Below are positions 1-5,503 of a stretch of 20,797 bases of DNA, piece after piece. The notes below the pieces were generated by a model, which saw only the letters and a program-made list of their open reading frames with translations, searched no databases and was not told the DNA's origin. How positions within the stretch are numbered: position 1 is the first letter of the stretch; each line of letters starts with the position of its first letter. This stretch comes from CAYFVU01 sp964346645 (lineage in GTDB: Bacteria; Spirochaetota; Spirochaetia; DSM-16054; Sediminispirochaetaceae): the NCBI GenBank assembly GCA_964346645.1, contig CAYFVU010000061.1:1-20797 (forward strand), in the 5' to 3' direction. The position numbers were made by a program, and so were the translations under genes.

Positions 1-1327
1 AACCGTTGCTCACCTGTTCCACCGCTACGTTGACCTGAGACAGGAGATCGTTGAGGGACTCCACCATCTCTTTTAAAGAATAGCCGAGCTTGTCTTTATC
101 GGAGGCGGGTTCCACCTCTACGGTAAGATCCTTCTGGGCTATCCGTGTAACCACCTGCTCCTTGTACTGCAGGCTTTTGAGCATAAAACGTAACGCATCG
201 GCGAGTCTGCCCACCTCGTCTTTCTGCTCTACGTCCAGATCGATATCGAGGTTGCCCGAAGAGACATCCTCAGCAAATCGTACTCCCTTCGCAAGCGGTG
301 CGGTAATACCCCGGGTCAAAATGATTCCCAGTATGAAGGCAAGGACGACTCCTAAAATCATCCCGATTAATGCTATTAATTCCACCTGCGCCCCATCGGC
401 ATCGGCGGTTGCTACGCTCTCTTCGGCTATATTCTCATTTATGTGAATAATCTCATCGAGGATAGCCATAGCCTCGTAGGCCTGTTTGGTTATGGGCCCG
501 ACCACGAGCTCGGTCATCTCATTACGCCGGGCATTCGCTTTATCTGCAATCCCGAGAAGTTCATCAAAACCTTCGAAGACCTCTTCAGAGGCAGGCAGCA
601 TCTCATTTTCGAAGATATCTACGGCCGCCTCTATATTCCCCGCCCGGTACTCATTACGAATATCGTCTACCGCAAAGTGAAAGCGGTCGTGGGGCTCCTG
701 TATCTCTTCAAGGAGGCCGTCGAGTTCCGAATTACGGGTCGAAAAGTCCCGGAGCCATCGACCGAAGTTACAGGCGGTGGGGTCTCCCCCGCCTTCGAAC
801 TCTTTTCCGCTGAGCAGAAAGTGGGCCACATTGAGCTCCAGGGCGTAGTGGTCCTTCTGAAACTGTTCGATCAACGCGACCAGGCTCGCGGGATCCAAAA
901 CATCGAGAGCCTCGAACTCTTTGTTGAGCTCCAGCCACCTGTCGTTCACCTCGGCCCAGTCGGCGATCTCCTCTTCGAACTGACTGCTAAGCCGTTCCTC
1001 TTCGGCGGTGGCGGGGAGGGTGAGGAAGTGCTCCCACACTTCGTAGTACTCGGCCCGGGCCTCGTGAAAATCTTCCAAATAGTTGTCCCGATCGTCGGCG
1101 TCGAGCTTCTCTGACATAAGCGTCCGCTGGGCGAGCAGCAGCTCCTCCAGGGCAACCTCAGCTTCCAGCAGACTCTCTATACTCGGCAGGCGGACATCTC
1201 CGATCTCGTGGATATGCCCCTGCAGCTGGCGCGATCCGTTCCAGCCGAAGAGCCCGACCAAGAGCACGATTAGTGCCACTACGGCAAAACCGCCGATAAG
1301 TTTTGTGCCGATCTTTATATTTTTCAT
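1..1327 (-). CDS. Methyl-accepting chemotaxis protein with CZB-type zinc-binding sensor region, C-terminus outside window
   Basis: Transmembrane chemoreceptor that would signal to CheA/CheW; 442 residues are visible and the reading frame runs off the left edge. Order: short cytoplasmic N-terminus, TM1 at about residues 9-29, a mostly helical extracytoplasmic region, TM2 at about 316-340, HAMP, then the start of the helical signalling bundle. In the sensor region His160, Cys186 (in CNFGRWL) and His213/His217 (in PHDRFH, an HxxxH) reproduce the ligand order His-Cys-HxxxH of CZB (chemoreceptor zinc-binding) domains. CZB domains are known from chemoreceptors and diguanylate cyclases and are linked to zinc or oxidant sensing. 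ATG at 1327 follows a GGGGGAAAG ribosome site. It lies divergent from the metal-efflux genes, which fits a metal-related ligand, but that is inference. The visible signalling bundle is nearly identical to that of the second receptor at 5504-8200. Confidence 0.9.
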   Translation of the reverse strand, partial: MKNIKIGTKLIGGFAVVALIVLLVGLFGWNGSRQLQGHIHEIGDVRLPSIESLLEAEVALEELLLAQRTLMSEKLDADDRDNYLEDFHEARAEYYEVWEHFLTLPATAEEERLSSQFEEEIADWAEVNDRWLELNKEFEALDVLDPASLVALIEQFQKDHYALELNVAHFLLSGKEFEGGGDPTACNFGRWLRDFSTRNSELDGLLEEIQEPHDRFHFAVDDIRNEYRAGNIEAAVDIFENEMLPASEEVFEGFDELLGIADKANARRNEMTELVVGPITKQAYEAMAILDEIIHINENIAEESVATADADGAQVELIALIGMILGVVLAFILGIILTRGITAPLAKGVRFAEDVSSGNLDIDLDVEQKDEVGRLADALRFMLKSLQYKEQVVTRIAQKDLTVEVEPASDKDKLGYSLKEMVESLNDLLSQVNVAVEQVSNG

Positions 1328-1691
1328 TCTTTCCCCCTATTATTCCTCTATCAATCATAGGTGACTGCTCTGCCTGGTAGCAAGTATTTTTTTAAAAAAT
1401 ATGATTACGGAGATATCTGTTGATTTGAAAATTCAGATTACCGCCTCAATAGAGCTACAGTGCCCCCGCAGCGAAAGTGACCGGTTGCCGCACCTATCTC
1501 TTCTCCACCGCCTTTTCTCTAGCCGCCGCCGGTCTCTCCGCCGAACGACGGGAGAGTGAGGCTCCCCGGAATCGATGATTTTTAAAATTCTTTGAATTTT
1601 CAAAAATTATGCAACTCTCATTGATTCCACATACGCGTTTCTATTACTATTAAACTGTTACTTAACTGTTGTATTGTATGGAGGCGAAAAG
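1328..1691. promoter_or_regulatory. Divergent intergenic region between chemoreceptor and ArsR-type repressor
   Basis: No convincing gene is seen in these 364 bases. On the repressor side a candidate promoter reads TTGATT (1621-1626), 18-base spacer, TACTAT (1645-1650). Upstream lies an AT-rich symmetric patch: TTTGAA-TT-TTCAAA at 1591-1604, overlapping AAAATTC-TTT-GAATTTT at 1584-1600. ArsR/SmtB operators are usually AT-rich inverted repeats with TGAA/TTCA half-sites, so this is a candidate operator, though it sits upstream of the -35 and its spacing differs from the classic one. AACTGTT is repeated with an 11-base period at 1653-1659 and 1664-1670, just downstream of the -10. Around 1387-1400 there is a run of T then A on the chemoreceptor side. 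All assignments are by eye. Confidence 0.4.
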
Positions 1692-2069
1692 ATGGTAGAT
1701 AAGAGCCCCGCTGAACAGCGAAACAACGATGTATGCAGCGAGTACAGCATCACGTGTAAGGAGAGTGAAGAGGAACTGCGCAGCGCGGTCATAGAGGTCT
1801 CCGGGCTCTCGGAACTGTTTCGGGCCCTCGCTGACGAGACCCGCACGAAGATACTCTACCTGCTCTCGCAACAGAAACTCTGTGTCTGCGATCTTGCCCA
1901 TATACTCGAAATGACGTTACCGGCGGTCTCGCATCATCTGCGCCTTTTGAAGACAATGCGGCTCGTGAAGGCGAGGCGAGAAGGCAAGCAAGTCTTCTAT
2001 ACCCTCGATGACGAGCACGTACTTGCCCTCATTCAAGTGGCTCGCGAGCACTACATCGACTGGAGATAA
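1692..2069 (+). CDS. ArsR/SmtB-family metal-responsive repressor (CadC-like)
   Basis: Winged-helix repressor of 125 residues that would release DNA on binding Zn/Cd/Pb and so induce the ATPase gene behind it. Two family metal sites are readable. The alpha-3N type uses Cys64 and Cys66 in KLCVCDLA plus N-terminal Cys15 and Cys22. The alpha-5 type uses Asp107-x-His109, His120 and Asp123; the 11-residue His-His spacing is the one known from SmtB and CadC, with Asp in place of the usual final Glu. The recognition helix is around TLPAVSHHLRLLK (75-87). The ATG at 1692 is preferred over an in-frame TTG at 1674 because GGAG at 1680-1683 sits 8 bases before it. The stop is 3 bases before the ATPase start, so the two genes are one operon. 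Assignment to the family is firm; the exact metal is inferred. Confidence 0.93.
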   Translation: MVDKSPAEQRNNDVCSEYSITCKESEEELRSAVIEVSGLSELFRALADETRTKILYLLSQQKLCVCDLAHILEMTLPAVSHHLRLLKTMRLVKARREGKQVFYTLDDEHVLALIQVAREHYIDWR

Positions 2070-2072
2070 ACC

Positions 2073-4253
2073 ATGGCAGACGATAGAGAAATGAAGAAAT
2101 ATCGGATCGAGGGACTCGACTGCGCCCAGTGCGCACACGCTATCGAAACCGCTCTGCGCAAAATTGACGGTTTCGACGGGACAACGGTGAGCTTCGGGAC
2201 CGAGTCTATTGTGATCCCGGCGGACCACCGCACAACAGCGGAGGAGACGGTTGCCCGGATTGAGCCGGGAGCACGGATCGTCGAGGCCAACCAAGAGCCT
2301 CAAGAGGTCGGCGCCGGCGTTCATCCCAGCCGCGACAACAGCGGTGCGTCCGAGGAAGAGGATGGCACCACCCGGCGCATAGGACGCATCGCGCTGGCGA
2401 TAGTACTCACCGGCGGCGGCATCATATTCAACCAAGAGCTCCACGCCACGCCATTTCACAGCGCGGAGTATCTCGTCTTTCTCGCCGCCTACGTGCTGGT
2501 CGGCGGACCGGTGTTGCTCAGCGCGGCGAAAAACATTCTACGGGGCCGCGTCTTTGACGAGATGTTTCTGATGACTGTGGCAACCCTCGGGGCGATTGTC
2601 ATTCATGAGCTGCCCGAAGCGGTGGCGGTTATGCTGTTCTTTTCCGTTGGTGAGTACGTGCAGGACCTTGCGGTCGGCCGATCACGCAGATCGATCTCCA
2701 CGCTGATGGACCTCCGTCCGGATTCGGCACGGATCGTCTTCGACGGTGGTACGAACGAAGTAGCTCCTGATGCGGTAAATATCGGCTCGACGATAGAGGT
2801 ACGGCCCGGCGAACGCATTCCCCTCGACGGTGAGGTCATACAAGGCGACTCGTCGGTGGATACTTCCGCGCTGACCGGCGAGTCGGTCCCGCGTTCGGTG
2901 GCAACCGGGGATAGCGTACTTTCAGGCTTCGTGAACGACTCGGGCACTATCCACATCCGAGTGTCAAAGCCGTACGCCGAATCGTCGGTCTCGCGTATAC
3001 TCGAGCTCGTAGAGGATGCAGCCGCCCGCAAGGCTCCCACCGAAAAGTTCATTTCCAAGTTTTCTGCAGTCTATACACCGATCGTGGTAGGCATCGCTGC
3101 AGCCATCGCTTTTTTGCCTCCCCTCCTCGTCCCCGGGGCCCTCCTGAGTGAGTGGGTCTACAGGGCCCTCGTCGTCCTCGTGATCTCTTGTCCCTGTGCG
3201 CTGGTCATTTCGGTGCCCCTCGCCTATTTCGGAGGAATCGGGGGAGCATCCCGAAGGGGCATTCTCATCAAGGGAGCGAACTACGTCGACGCCCTCAAGG
3301 ATGTCTCGACGGTAGTGATAGACAAGACCGGCACACTTACGAAGGGCGTCTTTCGAGTAAGCGAGACGGTGCCGCGAAACGGCTTCGATGCCGAGGAGCT
3401 GCTCCGATTAGCGGCCACCGCAGAGGCCCACTCGACACACCCGATCGCAAGATCAATACGGGAAGCGTACGGAAAAGAGTTGGACCCGAAGGTTGTCACC
3501 GACGTGAAGGAGGAGAAAGGCTACGGCATTGTTGCTCGTGTGGGAGGTCGGACGATTATGGCCGGCAGCGACCGGCTTCTGCACCGTGAGAACATTGACC
3601 ACGGCGACTGCAATGCTGAGGGAACAGTAGTCTACGTCGTGTCCGACCGCAGCTACGCCGGGTATCTGGTCATAGCAGACGAGCTAAAGGGGGAAGCCGC
3701 GCAGGCTGTTGCCGACATGCGATCCACCGGCGTAAAACAGGTGGTGATGCTCACCGGCGACAACGAGACCGTCGCGGGGCGTATTGCCGACGAGGTCGGA
3801 GTCGACACGTGGTACGCCGAGCTCTTGCCCGAAGAAAAAGTTGCAAGGGTGGAAGAGCTCTCTGCGCAGCTTCCGAAAGGAAAGCGCCTGGCTTTCGTAG
3901 GAGACGGAATCAACGATGCGCCGGTACTCATGCGTGCGGATGTCGGTTTCGCTATGGGCGCCCTCGGTTCGGACGCGGCGATAGAAGCAGCCGACGTGGT
4001 CCTCATGGACGATCGGGTCGACGGGATCGGCTCGGCGATTCATGTTGCGCACTATACACGATCTGTGGTCATGCAGAACATTGTCTTTGCATTACTGGTT
4101 AAAGCAGGTTTTCTCGCGCTTGGTGTCGCGGGTATCGCCACGATGTGGGAGGCGGTCATAGCCGACGTAGGTGTCTCGATACTCGCGGTGCTGAATGCGA
4201 CACGAACATTGCGGTATTCACGGCGAGTCGGCGAGTACTCGAGAAGCTCCTGA
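2073..4253 (+). CDS. cadA: P1B-type heavy-metal-translocating ATPase (Zn/Cd/Pb exporter, CadA/ZntA type)
   Basis: Inner-membrane pump of 726 residues, the usual length for CadA, that exports divalent soft metals using ATP. An N-terminal heavy-metal-associated domain carries GLDCAQC (Cys17, Cys20). TGES lies in the actuator domain, followed by the membrane metal site Cys373-Pro-Cys375, the phosphorylated Asp417 in DKTGTLT, the P1B-specific His-Pro pair in STHPIARS, and MLTGDNE and GDGINDAP. Asp698 in DVGVSILAVLNATR of the last helix is the third ligand typical of Zn/Cd/Pb pumps and argues against a copper pump. GGAG at 2062-2065, inside the end of the repressor gene, provides the ribosome site, suggesting translational coupling. 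No His-rich or second metal-binding domain is present. No clear terminator follows. Confidence 0.96.
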   Translation: MADDREMKKYRIEGLDCAQCAHAIETALRKIDGFDGTTVSFGTESIVIPADHRTTAEETVARIEPGARIVEANQEPQEVGAGVHPSRDNSGASEEEDGTTRRIGRIALAIVLTGGGIIFNQELHATPFHSAEYLVFLAAYVLVGGPVLLSAAKNILRGRVFDEMFLMTVATLGAIVIHELPEAVAVMLFFSVGEYVQDLAVGRSRRSISTLMDLRPDSARIVFDGGTNEVAPDAVNIGSTIEVRPGERIPLDGEVIQGDSSVDTSALTGESVPRSVATGDSVLSGFVNDSGTIHIRVSKPYAESSVSRILELVEDAAARKAPTEKFISKFSAVYTPIVVGIAAAIAFLPPLLVPGALLSEWVYRALVVLVISCPCALVISVPLAYFGGIGGASRRGILIKGANYVDALKDVSTVVIDKTGTLTKGVFRVSETVPRNGFDAEELLRLAATAEAHSTHPIARSIREAYGKELDPKVVTDVKEEKGYGIVARVGGRTIMAGSDRLLHRENIDHGDCNAEGTVVYVVSDRSYAGYLVIADELKGEAAQAVADMRSTGVKQVVMLTGDNETVAGRIADEVGVDTWYAELLPEEKVARVEELSAQLPKGKRLAFVGDGINDAPVLMRADVGFAMGALGSDAAIEAADVVLMDDRVDGIGSAIHVAHYTRSVVMQNIVFALLVKAGFLALGVAGIATMWEAVIADVGVSILAVLNATRTLRYSRRVGEYSRSS

Positions 4254-4348
4254 TCCGACTCTTTCCAATTTGTATGGCTCAGTCGTTATTCAGCCTCATA
4301 ACTTATTCACAGCAAATACATGTGAAGCTCACTCGCTCTCCCCCTCAG

Positions 4349-4669
4349 CTAACAACAACAGCCGGAAGAACTGCAATCACAACTCGGTTCTCGATTGCGG
4401 ATCATTCCATTCAATACGGCCGCAGCACAGCCCACACCGGCCTGTACAAAAATTGCCCCGAATGCACAATTCTGCATACACGCCCCGCACTCGATACATC
4501 GATCCCGATTTCGAACCTCTACAACCTTACCTGTCTTTTTGAACACCTCATGTGGGCACACCTCTATACAGCGTTCACATCCGGTGCAGAGTTCGGGGTG
4601 GAATTGCAGGGTAACCACAATTGTCCCGGATAATGGACAGGGTAAGCGTAAAACGCTGGTAGTAGTCAT
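4349..4669 (-). CDS. HgcB-like 2x[4Fe-4S] ferredoxin with Cys-rich C-terminal tail
   Basis: Small iron-sulfur protein, 106 residues from the ATG at 4669. Two complete cluster motifs are seen: Cys28-x2-Cys31-x2-Cys34-x3-Cys38-Pro, and Cys58-x2-Cys61-x2-Cys64-x3-Cys68. They are followed by AGVGCAAAVLNGM (Cys81) and a tail ending EPSCDCSSSGCCC. An extra cysteine in a GVGCA motif and a terminal vicinal cysteine pair are the marks of HgcB, the ferredoxin partner of the mercury-methylating corrinoid protein HgcA. HgcA is not in this window, and HgcB-like ferredoxins also occur alone, so mercury methylation is not implied. It may instead be a thiol-rich metal-handling ferredoxin, as its place behind a Cd/Zn pump suggests. 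The start is uncertain: ATG 4687 is an alternative, and neither has a good ribosome site. The 5' end overlaps the CDF remnant on the other strand. Confidence 0.75.
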   Translation of the reverse strand: MTTTSVLRLPCPLSGTIVVTLQFHPELCTGCERCIEVCPHEVFKKTGKVVEVRNRDRCIECGACMQNCAFGAIFVQAGVGCAAAVLNGMIRNREPSCDCSSSGCCC

Positions 4670-4914
4670 TCTAACGGCAACCACCATGTTCCTCGAAATC
4701 CTCTTCGGTCTTCTTACCGGCTCTCTTGCCTTGCTCAGCAATGGCACTAACAATCGTTGCAATTTTCGGCTTGCTAATAAACCTTGTAAGCGCTCTTATT
4801 CTCGGCGGCTCTCAGGAGGAAGATGCCGAACATACCCACGAGGACCACAACCTCAAAAAAGAGCTGCGTTCGATTCTCGAGCTAGACGATATTACGCTCG
4901 AGGTAAACTCTTAA
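4620..4914 (+). pseudogene. Remnant of a CDF-family (DmeF/CzcD-like) cation-efflux gene
   Basis: Three pieces of one cation diffusion facilitator are readable on the plus strand. From about 4641 (frame starting at 4644) runs GKRKTLVVVILTATTMFLEI followed by LFGLLTGSLALLSNG, which is the start and first helix of the family. After a frame change near 4737-4748 comes ALTIVAIFGLLINLVSALIL and then the loop with HTHEDHNLK, normally the fourth helix and the His-rich cytoplasmic loop. This runs straight into KKELRSILELDDITLEVNS, the end of the C-terminal domain, near 4851-4861. The segments that normally separate these pieces (second/third helices, fifth/sixth helices and most of the C-terminal domain) are missing, and no start codon lies in the first frame. 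At roughly one third of normal length it cannot be a working transporter. It suggests the cad locus once had a second efflux gene. Confidence 0.7.
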
Positions 4915-4945
4915 AAGCGAGGGACCCCTTATAGGGGTCCCTCGC
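4913..4945 (-). terminator. Intrinsic terminator of the receiver-chemoreceptor-cheW operon
   Basis: A perfect 12-bp stem, GCGAGGGACCCC at 4917-4928 and GGGGTCCCTCGC at 4934-4945, encloses the loop TTATA. Read on the minus strand the hairpin is followed by TTTT (complement of 4913-4916), starting 21 bases after the cheW stop. The plus-strand side lacks a T run, so it serves mainly the leftward operon. Confidence 0.9.
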
Positions 4946-4965
4946 CGCTGGATGTTGAGAGGAAG

Positions 4966-5478
4966 CTACACTGCGCCCGAATGAATAGTCTCTATCTCTT
5001 TCTGCCCTACAAGGTTCTCAATATCGAGGAGGATTATGACCTGTTCGTCAATTTTTCCCAGCCCGGCTATGTATTTCTTCTTCTCTTCATTTTCGTGGAA
5101 GCGTGGTGCCGGATCGATATTCTTCTCCGGTATATCCTGCACCTCCGTCGCAGTATCGACGATAAAACCGATTGAATAGTCTTTGATCTTGACTACCGTT
5201 ATCACCGTCCTGTCGTCATATTCCCGCCCTGCCATATGAAAACGCAATCGCAGATCTATCACCGGTATCACATTACCTCTGAGATTGATTACGCCTTTCA
5301 CATAATCAGGCATTTCGGGCACCTCGGTTATCTTTTGGAGCTCTATGATGTCGGTTACATGCTGTATGTCTATCCCGTATATCTCGTCTCCGATCTTGCA
5401 CATGAGAAACTTGTTCTCCTGTACCTCGTCGTCGGTCTCGTCAAAAAAATCACTGTCTTGCAGTTTTTCTCCGCTCAT
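4966..5478 (-). CDS. cheW: Chemotaxis coupling protein CheW
   Basis: Cytoplasmic adaptor of 170 residues that links chemoreceptors to the CheA kinase. An acidic N-terminal extension of about 22 residues precedes the CheW fold: FLMCKIGDEIYGIDI, then IIELQKITEVPEMPDYVKG and INLRGNVIPVIDLR, the central CheW signature that contacts receptors and CheA, then a second half ending in VIILLDIENLV. Ribosome site GGAGG lies 5 bases before the ATG (sequence CCGGAGGTAGTGT). It is the last gene of a three-gene leftward operon, 25 bases behind the receptor gene, and ends just before a strong hairpin terminator. The pairing suggests it is a dedicated coupler for the neighbouring receptor; cheA is not in the window. 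Confidence 0.96.
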   Translation of the reverse strand: MSGEKLQDSDFFDETDDEVQENKFLMCKIGDEIYGIDIQHVTDIIELQKITEVPEMPDYVKGVINLRGNVIPVIDLRLRFHMAGREYDDRTVITVVKIKDYSIGFIVDTATEVQDIPEKNIDPAPRFHENEEKKKYIAGLGKIDEQVIILLDIENLVGQKEIETIHSGAV

Positions 5479-5503
5479 ACACTACCTCCGGCATTTTCAT
5501 TAT

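Noticed and set aside
443..1114. 223-codon open frame on the plus strand
   Set aside because: Antisense to the chemoreceptor sensor and CZB region; no ribosome site or family motif.
4254..4348. Terminator after the CadA-type ATPase
   Set aside because: Only a 4-5 bp GGCT/AGCC pairing could be found, without a T run.
4349..4914. Mercury-methylation locus hgcAB
   Set aside because: Only an HgcB-like ferredoxin is present. The DNA upstream of it holds a CDF remnant and a terminator, not the corrinoid protein HgcA.
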